Assembly: GCA_035527845.1 (NCBI GenBank)
Contig: DATKZT010000073.1
Coordinates: forward strand, 28,123-92,122
Direction of reading: 5' to 3'
DNA: 64,000 bases
Source: JAUWKC01 sp035527845
GTDB lineage: Bacteria > Planctomycetota > Phycisphaerae > Sedimentisphaerales > Anaerobacaceae
Part shown: positions 27,144-35,106 of the stretch, piece by piece
Numbering within the stretch: the stretch's first letter is position 1
How the letters are laid out: the number at the start of each line of letters is the position of its first letter
Program-made: the position numbers and the translations under genes
The notes under the pieces: generated by a model
What the model saw: the letters and a program-made list of their open reading frames with translations, nothing else
Told to the model about the DNA's origin: nothing
Database searches by the model: none

Positions 27144-28325
27144 ATGAACAATATTTTCTCAGATCGTATCTCAGACGTGCCGAGGTCGTTCATTCGTGAA
27201 ATTCTCAAAGTAGCCGTGGATACTTCGGTCATTTCGTTTGCCGGAGGGCTTCCGAACCGAGATCTGTTTCCGGTTAATGAACTCCGGGCGGCTGCAAACA
27301 AAGTATTTGACTCAGCAGGGAAAGAAGTTCTTCAATACAGTAACTCAGAAGGTTACCCGGGACTTAGAGAGTACATTTCCGAAAGGTACCGCCAAAAGGC
27401 GGGGCTTTCCGTCCCAGTGGAAAGCATCCTAATTACCAGCGGGTCACAACAGGGGCTGGATCTGCTGGGCAAGACTTTCTTGAATGAAGGAGACGATGTT
27501 ATCATTGAAGAACCAGGCTACCTTGGAGCTATTCAAGCGTTTTCTGTTTACAAATCCGTTTTCAATCCTGTCCCTGTAACGGAAGAGGGCATGGACGTCG
27601 GTTGTCTCAGGAAAGTGATTTCAACCAAATCCCCCAAGTTATTATACACGGTCCCCAATTTCCAAAACCCGACCGGTATCTCGTATTCAGAAAAGAACAG
27701 GCATGCTGTTGCCGACGTTTTGAGAAATACAGCTACCATGCTGGTCGAAGATGACCCATACGTAGAGCTAAGATTCAAAGGAGTGAGAAAAGAATCGTTC
27801 AAGCAGATATTGCCGGAGAACACGATTTTACTTGGCTCATTTTCCAAGACTATAGCCCCGGGGTTCAGGACGGGCTGGATCGCGGCTCCGGAGCATATTA
27901 TGGAAAGGCTGATCACAGCTAAACAAGCTTCGGATTTACATACTAACTATTTTGTTCAACGGGTAATTTATCAATATCTCGCTGATAATGATTTGGATGA
28001 ACACATTGGAAGAATAGTCAATGTCTATAATAGCCAGTGTTCGGCAATGATCAGGAGTATTGAAAGTCACTTTCCTTCTGATGTCTCGCATACTTGCCCG
28101 GAAGGAGGTATGTTTCTATGGGCAACTCTGCCGGAAGGAGCTTCATCAATGGAGCTTTTTGAGCTGGCGTTAAAAGACAAAGTTGCTTTTGTGCCGGGCA
28201 ACCCATTTTACGTAAACGAGGAAACGACCAGCACCCTAAGGCTCAATTTCTCCTGCGTGGACGAACAAACAATAGAAATAGGGATAAAACGGCTTGCCAA
28301 ATCTATGAAGAAGCTATTGAGCTAA
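27144..28325 (+). CDS. PLP-dependent aminotransferase, class I (2-aminoadipate/aromatic type, MocR-like fold)
   Basis: A 393-residue fold-type I aminotransferase. ISFAGGLPNRDLFPV is the LysN/Aro8-type N-terminal signature; YTVPNFQNPTG carries the cofactor Asn, VEDDPY the pyridine Asp, and GSFSKTIAPGFRTGW the PLP lysine (Lys235); the substrate Arg is in LRLNFS. It should transaminate an aromatic, branched or 2-aminoadipate-type amino acid; no DNA-binding domain is present. Its codons are visibly AT-richer than those of its neighbours (for example many ATT, GAA, AAA), suggesting later arrival. Only four bases separate it from pyrD. Confidence 0.85.
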   Translation: MNNIFSDRISDVPRSFIREILKVAVDTSVISFAGGLPNRDLFPVNELRAAANKVFDSAGKEVLQYSNSEGYPGLREYISERYRQKAGLSVPVESILITSGSQQGLDLLGKTFLNEGDDVIIEEPGYLGAIQAFSVYKSVFNPVPVTEEGMDVGCLRKVISTKSPKLLYTVPNFQNPTGISYSEKNRHAVADVLRNTATMLVEDDPYVELRFKGVRKESFKQILPENTILLGSFSKTIAPGFRTGWIAAPEHIMERLITAKQASDLHTNYFVQRVIYQYLADNDLDEHIGRIVNVYNSQCSAMIRSIESHFPSDVSHTCPEGGMFLWATLPEGASSMELFELALKDKVAFVPGNPFYVNEETTSTLRLNFSCVDEQTIEIGIKRLAKSMKKLLS

Positions 28326-28328
28326 AGA

Positions 28329-29291
28329 ATGGAACAGATGGAAGAGAAGACTGATATTTCGGTAGAGTTTGCGGGGTTGAAGCTGGCGAATCCGGTGTTT
28401 ACGGCGTCGGGGACTTGCGGATATGCGGATGAGTTGGCTGATTATATGGATGTCGGTGTGCTGGGCGGGTTCATTACCAAGAGCATCACGGTGCGACCGA
28501 GGAAAGGCAATCCGACGCCGCGGATAGTCGAGACCGACAGCGGAATGCTCAACGCGATTGGCTTAGCGAACGTGGGTCTGGAAGAGTTCATCAGAGAGAA
28601 GCTGCCTGTTATCGAATCAAGCCTTACCAATACGGCGGTTTTTGTGAATGTTGCGGGCGAGACTATTGAGGATTATGCGGCCGTCGTGGAGCGGCTGGCG
28701 GGCGAAAAGGCGATAGCAGGATTCGAGCTGAATATCAGTTGTCCGAACGTCAGGAAAGGCGGGATAAGTTTCGGCACCCAGCCGGAGACGGTGACAGAAA
28801 TAACTTCGGCGGTGAAGAAAGCGGCGGGCGAAAAGGTGCTGATGGTGAAGCTGTCGCCCTGCGTTACGGATATCAGCGTTATCGCGCGGGCGGCGGTCGA
28901 GGGGGGGGCGGATGCGCTTAGCATGATAAATACGTTTACTGCGATGGTGATCGATATTGAGAGCCGCAGGCCTATTCTGGCGAACAGGACGGGCGGACTA
29001 TCCGGGCCGGCGATAAAACCAATAGCGGTCTACCTCGTTAATAAGGTATATAACGAGGTTGCGAGAGAACGAGACATACCGATTTTGGGCGTGGGGGGAA
29101 TCAGGACGGCTTCGGATGCGATTGAGTTCATTATCGCGGGTGCGTCGGCGGTGGCAATCGGGACGGCGAACTTCGTTGAGCCAGCCTGTGCAGCAAGGAT
29201 TATTGAAGGCATGAAGAAGTACTGCATTCGCAAGAATATAGCAAGTATCAGAGAATTGCTGGGCTCACTTGAAGCAGCCTCGTCTTCCTGA
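28329..29291 (+). CDS. pyrD: Dihydroorotate dehydrogenase B, catalytic subunit
   Basis: A 320-residue class 1B FMN enzyme. FTASGTCGY near the N-terminus, KSITVRPRKGNPTPR, NAIGLANVG and FELNISCPNVRKGG, with the catalytic cysteine at about 138, are class 1 features (class 2 uses Ser). IPILGVGGIRTASDAIEFIIAGASAVAIGT is the phosphate/FMN-binding end. It oxidises dihydroorotate to orotate in pyrimidine biosynthesis and needs the PyrK subunit encoded at 24548. Confidence 0.93.
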   Translation: MEQMEEKTDISVEFAGLKLANPVFTASGTCGYADELADYMDVGVLGGFITKSITVRPRKGNPTPRIVETDSGMLNAIGLANVGLEEFIREKLPVIESSLTNTAVFVNVAGETIEDYAAVVERLAGEKAIAGFELNISCPNVRKGGISFGTQPETVTEITSAVKKAAGEKVLMVKLSPCVTDISVIARAAVEGGADALSMINTFTAMVIDIESRRPILANRTGGLSGPAIKPIAVYLVNKVYNEVARERDIPILGVGGIRTASDAIEFIIAGASAVAIGTANFVEPACAARIIEGMKKYCIRKNIASIRELLGSLEAASSS

Positions 29292-29353
29292 GTCAGCGAG
29301 GAATGTGAGGATGAAAAGCAGAGTGGTCTCTTGAGGCCAAAGGAAGGAAAACA

Positions 29354-30931
29354 ATGGTAAAGAAGCCGTTCTGGATAACTATTTTGTTTTGTGCGCATCT
29401 GTGCTCGGCCTCGAACGCGACGGCGGATGGTTATATCTTGAAAGCAGATTCCTTCAAGCGTTACGTTGATAACTTCAACCAAAATGATGTGGAGTATTTC
29501 CCACCTTCGATTCCGAATGAGCAGGCGTGGAAGTTTATGAAGGCGAATATTCCATTGCTGGAGTGTCCGGACAGGGACATTGAGGAGATTTACTATTTTC
29601 GGTGGTGGACTTATCGCAAGCATATCAGGGAGACGGAGGATGGCTATGTAATAGATGAGTTTCGGCCGAAGGTCAGCTGGAGCGGCAAACACAACACGAT
29701 AAGCTGCGCGGCGGGGCATCATATTTACGAAGGCCGATGGCTGCACGACCCGAAGTACATGGATGACTATGAGGGTTTCTGGCTTCGCAACAAAGGCACC
29801 CAGCCCCGGCGGTACAGCTTCTGGGCGGCGGATGCGTACTATGCGCGCTATCTTGTTCAGCCCGACAAGGAGCTTCTCACGGGTCTGCTGGACGGGCTTA
29901 TCGCAAATTACGAAGGGTGGGAGCATGAGCGTCCGGCTGAGAACGGCATGTTCTGGCAGTACGATGTTTTCGATGGGATGGAGGAATCGGTATGCGGGTC
30001 GCGGAGACGCAAGAACACGCGGCCGACTATTAACAGTTACATGTACGCAGACGCAAAGGCTATCGCAAAGATTGCAGAATTAGCCGGCAGGGACGATGTA
30101 GCCAGGAAATACGCCGAAAAGGCGGCAACGTTGAAGAGACTGGTTCAGGACAGGCTTTGGGACCGTGAGGCGAAGTTCTTCAAGGTTCTTTTGGACGACG
30201 GAAACCTGTGTGATGCGCGGGAGGCGATTGGGTTTGTGCCGTGGTATTTCAATCTTCCTGACGCCGGCTACGAGCAGGCGTGGAAGCAGTTAATGGACCC
30301 ACAAGGGTTCCGGGCGCCGTTCGGTCCGACGACTGCCGAGCAGCGGCATCCGGGATTTGTGATTTCTTATCGGGGCGACGACTGTCAGTGGAATGGACCG
30401 AGCTGGCCTTTTTCAACGACGCAGGTGCTGGTCGCGCTGGCCAATGTGCTCAATAACTATAAGCAGGAGTTCGTGACTAAGGCGGATTATTTCGAGATGC
30501 TGGAGACTTACACACGAAGCCATCGATTGATGCATGATGACGGCAGGGTCGTGCCGTGGATAGACGAGGACCTGGACCCCTACACGGGACAATGGATTGC
30601 GCGGTTGCGAAAGCTTGATTCAAGCGATGTGAATACGTCCAGGCGCGGGAAGGATTATAATCATTCGGGCTATTGTGATTTGATTGTTTCGGGACTGATT
30701 GGGCTTCGTCCTCGCCCGGATGACATTGTGGATGTCAATCCGCTGGTGCCGGATGGCGCATGGAAGTGGTTCTGCCTCGATAACGTGCTTTACCACGGCA
30801 GGATTATCACGATTCTGTGGGATAAGAACGGTACAAGATACGGCAAAGGCACAGGACTTCGGATTTACGCCGACGGCGAGGAGATTGGGCGGTCGGAGAG
30901 GCTGGAACGGGTCACAGGTTCGCTGCCGTGA
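29354..30931 (+). CDS. Secreted MGH1/GH63-like (alpha/alpha)6 glycoside hydrolase
   Basis: A 525-residue exported protein with a signal peptide at 1-25 (CAHLCSASNATADG). The sequence has the six-hairpin look of the mannosylglycerate hydrolase/GH63/GH37 group: YYFRWWTYRKHI, GHHIYEGRWLHDP, NSYMYADAKAIAKIAEL, WDREAKFFKV and WNGPSWPFSTTQVL, closing with NHSGYCDLIVSGLIGLRP. It probably cleaves an alpha-linked sugar in the periplasm or outside; the family cannot be fixed by eye. It follows pyrD by 62 bases with an AGGAAGGA ribosome site. Confidence 0.8.
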   Translation: MVKKPFWITILFCAHLCSASNATADGYILKADSFKRYVDNFNQNDVEYFPPSIPNEQAWKFMKANIPLLECPDRDIEEIYYFRWWTYRKHIRETEDGYVIDEFRPKVSWSGKHNTISCAAGHHIYEGRWLHDPKYMDDYEGFWLRNKGTQPRRYSFWAADAYYARYLVQPDKELLTGLLDGLIANYEGWEHERPAENGMFWQYDVFDGMEESVCGSRRRKNTRPTINSYMYADAKAIAKIAELAGRDDVARKYAEKAATLKRLVQDRLWDREAKFFKVLLDDGNLCDAREAIGFVPWYFNLPDAGYEQAWKQLMDPQGFRAPFGPTTAEQRHPGFVISYRGDDCQWNGPSWPFSTTQVLVALANVLNNYKQEFVTKADYFEMLETYTRSHRLMHDDGRVVPWIDEDLDPYTGQWIARLRKLDSSDVNTSRRGKDYNHSGYCDLIVSGLIGLRPRPDDIVDVNPLVPDGAWKWFCLDNVLYHGRIITILWDKNGTRYGKGTGLRIYADGEEIGRSERLERVTGSLP

Positions 30932-31094
30932 GCCGGGCTGTGGGGGACCGCGCGGGGCGAATATGCGTGCTGGCCTGAAAGAATCGCTTTTTGTGCGGGA
31001 GTGGGGAATAAGTAAGTGCATTTTGCCGATTTTTCAGTAATATATGGTTATACTGAGCAGGAACAGGTGTGCCGGCAAAACCGGGCAGGATGAA

Positions 31095-31391
31095 ATGGAA
31101 ACATTGAAGCTGTTACGAGATTATTTTCCGACGGCGGTTTTTACCGGTCGGTGTCTTGTATTCATAAGCGAGGATTGGCGTGTCGAATTGACGGAGCACA
31201 AAGACAGCGATTTCAGCAAGTCGGAGAGCGAGCCGGTGGTGATCCGGGTGAAGATATTCAAGAAGGCGCTGAACGGCGAGTTTGTTCGGGGGCATTACGA
31301 GGATTTTCAGCTTGCGTCGCTCAATGAGCTGGCCGAGCAAATCGAGAAGTACGTTCAGATGGCGATTGGTACGAACCTCAGAGAGCAGTAG
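31095..31391 (+). CDS. Small protein of unknown function
   Basis: 98 residues from ATG 31095, which has AGGA four bases upstream; a longer start at 31044 lacks a clear ribosome site. It begins METLKLLRDYFPTAVFTGRC and is rich in charged residues with no signal peptide or membrane segment. I do not recognise the family. It sits between an MGH1-like glycosidase and a YggU-type gene on the same strand. Confidence 0.6.
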   Translation: METLKLLRDYFPTAVFTGRCLVFISEDWRVELTEHKDSDFSKSESEPVVIRVKIFKKALNGEFVRGHYEDFQLASLNELAEQIEKYVQMAIGTNLREQ

Positions 31392-31441
31392 AAAACAGAA
31401 GTGCAATACGGGCAAAGGGGGCCGGCTGCGATTTCGGGCTT

Positions 31442-31756
31442 ATGGCTGACTTGAAAATGCGAGAATCAGCGGGAGGAGTGGTTTTTGGCGCGAAGATTGT
31501 CCCGGGCAGCAGCCGAACAGCGATTTCGGGACTTCTGGACGGGATGCTGAAGGTGAGGATTTCGGCGCCGGCGGAGAAGGGCAAGGCGAATAGATGCCTG
31601 GTGGAGTTTTTGTCGATAAGACTTGGTGTGAAGAAGAATGCAGTAAGCATAATCTCAGGACAGACAAATCCTGTCAAGCAGATTGAAGTGTCGGGCATAT
31701 CCGGCGAGATGTTGCTGAGAAGGTTGGATTTGAGCGGCAACGAGGGCGGGCGATGA
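31442..31756 (+). CDS. DUF167/YggU-family protein
   Basis: 104 residues. GAKIVPGSSRTAISGLLDG and LKVRISAPAEKGKANRCLVE are the family signature, followed by LGVKKNAVSIISGQTNPVKQIEV. The biochemical role of the family is unknown. Its stop codon overlaps the ATG of the MATE gene by four bases (ATGA at 31753). Confidence 0.9.
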   Translation: MADLKMRESAGGVVFGAKIVPGSSRTAISGLLDGMLKVRISAPAEKGKANRCLVEFLSIRLGVKKNAVSIISGQTNPVKQIEVSGISGEMLLRRLDLSGNEGGR

Positions 31757-33225
31757 GCTATGATCCTGCCCTACCGAGTGAGGAAGATACCAATTCGATA
31801 AGAGCGCCGGAAAACCAGTTAATGGATGCCTTGTCGGATGAGACCTCTCTTGGACACATGCTGAAGTTGGCGGGTCCCATGGTGGTGGTACATATATCGT
31901 TCACCATCATGCAGTTCGTTGACATGCGTATGGTGGCGGCGCTTGGCACAAACGAGTTAGCGGCGATACTGCCGGCGGGTCTGCTGAGCTTTATTCCGGG
32001 CAGCTTCGGGCTCGGGGTAATAAGAATTGTCAACACATTCGTGAGCCAAAGCTTAGGCCGAGCGGACAAACCAGCCTGTTCAAACTACTGCTGGCAGGTA
32101 ATTTTCATGGGATTTGTGTACTCTGTGGTCTGTCTGGGGATTCTCTGGCCAACCGCGCCGTGGATATTCAGGGTTATCGGGCAGCCGGTGGAGATTATCG
32201 GCCTGGAGATAACTTATCTTCGGATAATGCTTTACACGCAGTTCCTTTTGGTGTTGAGCTGGTCGAGCAGCCAGTTCTTCATGGGTATTCAGCGGCCGAT
32301 TATTTCGATGTACGCGATGGTGACAGGTCAGGTGGTGAATGTCGCGGCCAATTACGTGCTGATATTCGGCAGGTTAGGCTTTCCGGCGATGGGCATTGCA
32401 GGAGCAGGTTGGGGGACATTCATGGGGGTGGGCGTCAGCGTCTTGATAAGCATGTTTATGTTCCTGACGGGGGACATCAACCGGACATTCAAGTCACGTC
32501 GGAGTTTGCGGATTGACCTTCGGAAGATGATAGACATTGTGCGGGTGGGTTTTCCTGCGGGTTTCGGGCTGATGATCAACATATCATTCTGGAGTCTGAT
32601 TCTGTTCGGGCTGGTGGGCCGATTCGGCAAAGAGTCTCTGGCGGCAACCGGAGCGGTCTGGTCGTGTATCAGGGTCTCTTTTATGCCGATAATCGGCATA
32701 GGCACGGCGCTGACCGCGGTGGTGGGCAAGTCGATAGGCCGGGACAGGAAAGAGGCGGCGATTAAGCAAACAGCTCTGTGCCTGAAGGTGGCGCTGGTGT
32801 ATATGGGATTTATCGGTTTGTGTTGTTTTGTTTTTCGCCGGCCTATAATGAGATTCTGGGCGCCGTACGATGAGGAGGTGGTCCGCATCGGGATGGGCCT
32901 GTTGATGTGCGGTGCGGTGTTCCAGATTTTCGACGCGGTTCTGATTATTTACGGGGATGCCCTGCGGGGCGCCGGTGACACGGTATGGATAGCACTCGTA
33001 GAGATGGTGGGGGCGTCGCTGTTTCTCGGCGTGGGAGGCTATTTGATGGTGAAGCTGTTCCCGGAGCTTGGAGCGATGGGGCCCTGGATGGCAGGCACGG
33101 CAAAGATTGCTTTCGGGGCGGCGGCGAACCGCTGGCGGTTCAGGAGCAGGCGATGGATGCGGATTGATTTGTTCGAGCGGAGGGCGGAAACAGTGCCGGT
33201 GGAGGTTGCGGCACCTGTGGAGTAG
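31753..33225 (+). CDS. MATE-family multidrug/Na+ efflux transporter
   Basis: A 490-residue membrane protein with about 12 hydrophobic helices arranged as two six-helix halves. The first half contains MVVVHISFTIMQFVDMRMVAALG and the second LMINISFWSLILFGLVG, both positioned like the conserved MATE helices. It should export toxic cations or metabolites by H+ or Na+ antiport. The substrate cannot be read from sequence. It is the last gene of the plus-strand string that begins around pyrK. Confidence 0.88.
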   Translation: MSYDPALPSEEDTNSIRAPENQLMDALSDETSLGHMLKLAGPMVVVHISFTIMQFVDMRMVAALGTNELAAILPAGLLSFIPGSFGLGVIRIVNTFVSQSLGRADKPACSNYCWQVIFMGFVYSVVCLGILWPTAPWIFRVIGQPVEIIGLEITYLRIMLYTQFLLVLSWSSSQFFMGIQRPIISMYAMVTGQVVNVAANYVLIFGRLGFPAMGIAGAGWGTFMGVGVSVLISMFMFLTGDINRTFKSRRSLRIDLRKMIDIVRVGFPAGFGLMINISFWSLILFGLVGRFGKESLAATGAVWSCIRVSFMPIIGIGTALTAVVGKSIGRDRKEAAIKQTALCLKVALVYMGFIGLCCFVFRRPIMRFWAPYDEEVVRIGMGLLMCGAVFQIFDAVLIIYGDALRGAGDTVWIALVEMVGASLFLGVGGYLMVKLFPELGAMGPWMAGTAKIAFGAAANRWRFRSRRWMRIDLFERRAETVPVEVAAPVE

Positions 33226-33229
33226 CAGA

Positions 33230-33408
33230 GGGTGCACTTCATATTTGTAGGTAGGAAGGCAGGCTATCGGGCTTGTATGGTCGTGCATGTCTTTCGATGG
33301 GGGCTGGATTCCCGCTTTCGCGGGAATGACAACGGGGGGAGACAATTCGGGAAGAAACGGGGGCAATGATACGGGCAAAGAATCCACCTACAAACGTGAA
33401 TCGCACCC
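33230..33408 (+). repeat. Dispersed repeat, copy 2, with terminal inverted repeats (MITE-like)
   Basis: 179 bp. The left end GGGTGCACTTCATATTTG and the reverse complement of the right end (GGGTGCGATTCACGTTTG) match at 14 of 18 bases and continue TAGGT on both sides. The centre holds the palindrome ATTCCCG-CTTTCG-CGGGAAT (33308-33327). The six-base direct repeat GTAGCA lies 2 bases left of the element and immediately right of it. No transposase frame. It ends 26 bp before the -35 box at 33435. Confidence 0.7.
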
Positions 33409-33434
33409 GTAGCACGCTGCCTTGGAAAATTAGA

Positions 33435-33463
33435 TAGAAAAGCGGCGAGGTTTGTGTTATAAT
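33435..33463 (+). promoter_or_regulatory. Extended -10 promoter of the TPR protein
   Basis: TGTTATAAT at 33455-33463 is an extended -10; TAGAAA (33435-33440, spacing 17) is a poor -35. The ATG at 33477 is only 13 bases downstream, so the message is nearly leaderless. Confidence 0.5.
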
Positions 33464-33476
33464 CAGCACAGGTAAT

Positions 33477-35081
33477 ATGAAGAAGGCGGTCTTGCTGACA
33501 ATATGGCTTTTGGTTGTCGTGTGCGGGCGGTGCTTTGGGCGGGAGGCGCCTTTGGCAAACGCCGACAAGATGGGCTTGCACGCGAAGTCCATCGAGCAGG
33601 TTCTGCGGCTTCAGGAAGACCAGGTTGATGTGGCGACGGCGGCGCTGATTATATCCGAATACTGGAGCGACATGGTAAACGGCTACCGGTACCTGGACCG
33701 GCTGGACAATATGGCATACGAGATTCGTGAGAGTCTGCGGGCCAGGAAGATCGGAGCCGACTATCGGGCGATTCAGGTGATCAACGACTACCTGTTTGTC
33801 AAGCAGGGTTTTAAGTCGGTGGCGGAGGTAACGGATCCGAATGATTTGTTTCTGCACCACGTGATGGATAAGACGCGGGGATACTGTCTGAGTCTTTCGA
33901 TACTGTATCTGGCTCTGGCGGAGCGGCTTGGTCTTCCGATGTATGGCGTGGTGGCGCCGGGGCACTTTTTTGTGCGGTACGACGACGGCGCGGTGCGGGT
34001 TAATATCGAAACCACGAGCAACGGTGGAACCGCTACGGACGAGCACTACATGAGCAAGTTCAAGGTTCCGGCGCTGGGTGAGAACAGCATTTACATGCGG
34101 AACCTCAATAAGATTGAGACCCTGGGCTGCTTTTTCAACAACCTGGGGAATGCTTACAGCGAAGTTGGAGACACGGACGCTGCGAGGCGGGCGCTGGAGC
34201 AGGCGGTCCAGATAAATCCGCTGCTGGCCGAATCGCGGATGAATCTGGGCAACATTTATCTCAATTTAGGTCGTGTGGACGATGCGATAACGGAATATCG
34301 CAACGCGCTGGACATCAATCCCGACGATGCGAAGAGTCATCTGAACCTGGGCAATGCGTATATGGAGAAGGGATGGGTGACGGATGCGATTGGTGAATAC
34401 AATCTGTCGATGAAGCTGGACGCCAACATCCCGGATACGCACAAGAACCTTGCGACGGCCTACTGCAAGAACGGCATGTTTGCACAGGCGCTGGCGCAGT
34501 TGAACCAGGCGATAGCGCGGGACCCGCGAGACAGCAGCCTGTATAGCTGGCGCGGCGACGTTTACAGCCAGATGGGCAACTGCAAACAGGCGCTGGCCGA
34601 GTATGACATGGCGCTTAAGATGAAGCCGGACTTGGCGCTGGCCCATTACGGGATTGCAATGTGCCTGCATAAGGCCGGACAGGTTGACGAGGCGATACGT
34701 GCATTCAAGAAGGCTCTGGTGATTGAGCCGGACATGTTGGCTGCGCTGGTGAATCTGGGCAGTGCTTATGTGGCGAAAGAGAAATACGATGCGGCCATCG
34801 AGCAGTACAAGAAGGCGGTTGAGGTAAAGCCGGGTGACGCGACGATTCTTTATAACCTGGGGACGGCGTATATCAACAAGGGCGCGTTCAAGCAGGCAAC
34901 GGGAGTGTATGAGGAGGCGCTGAGGATTGATCCGAAGATGGGCGATGCGCACAACGGGCTGGCGTATGCTTTCTACCGGCTCAAGAGGTACGATATGGCG
35001 TGGAGACACCTGCAGCTTGCGCAGGAACTGGGGGTGGAAATAGACAAGGAGCTGGAGCAGGCCATCAAGCGCAAAGTGTGA
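33477..35081 (+). CDS. Exported SirB1-type transglutaminase-like domain fused to TPR repeats
   Basis: 534 residues. Signal peptide 1-22 (LLVVVCGRCFG). Residues about 60-200 resemble the SirB1/transglutaminase-like core: MDKTRGYCLSLSILYLALAE gives a candidate nucleophile Cys137 and VVAPGHFFVRYDD gives His163, followed by VNIETTSNGG. From about residue 215 to the end there are roughly nine 34-residue TPR units (NLGNAYxExG..DAI.EYxxALxINPDD type). It could act in peptidoglycan or protein-complex assembly in the periplasm. The Cys/His pair suggests the catalytic domain may be active, unlike many SirB1 relatives. Confidence 0.75.
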   Translation: MKKAVLLTIWLLVVVCGRCFGREAPLANADKMGLHAKSIEQVLRLQEDQVDVATAALIISEYWSDMVNGYRYLDRLDNMAYEIRESLRARKIGADYRAIQVINDYLFVKQGFKSVAEVTDPNDLFLHHVMDKTRGYCLSLSILYLALAERLGLPMYGVVAPGHFFVRYDDGAVRVNIETTSNGGTATDEHYMSKFKVPALGENSIYMRNLNKIETLGCFFNNLGNAYSEVGDTDAARRALEQAVQINPLLAESRMNLGNIYLNLGRVDDAITEYRNALDINPDDAKSHLNLGNAYMEKGWVTDAIGEYNLSMKLDANIPDTHKNLATAYCKNGMFAQALAQLNQAIARDPRDSSLYSWRGDVYSQMGNCKQALAEYDMALKMKPDLALAHYGIAMCLHKAGQVDEAIRAFKKALVIEPDMLAALVNLGSAYVAKEKYDAAIEQYKKAVEVKPGDATILYNLGTAYINKGAFKQATGVYEEALRIDPKMGDAHNGLAYAFYRLKRYDMAWRHLQLAQELGVEIDKELEQAIKRKV

Positions 35082-35106
35082 TCAATGCGCTGTCGAGTAC
35101 GCACAT

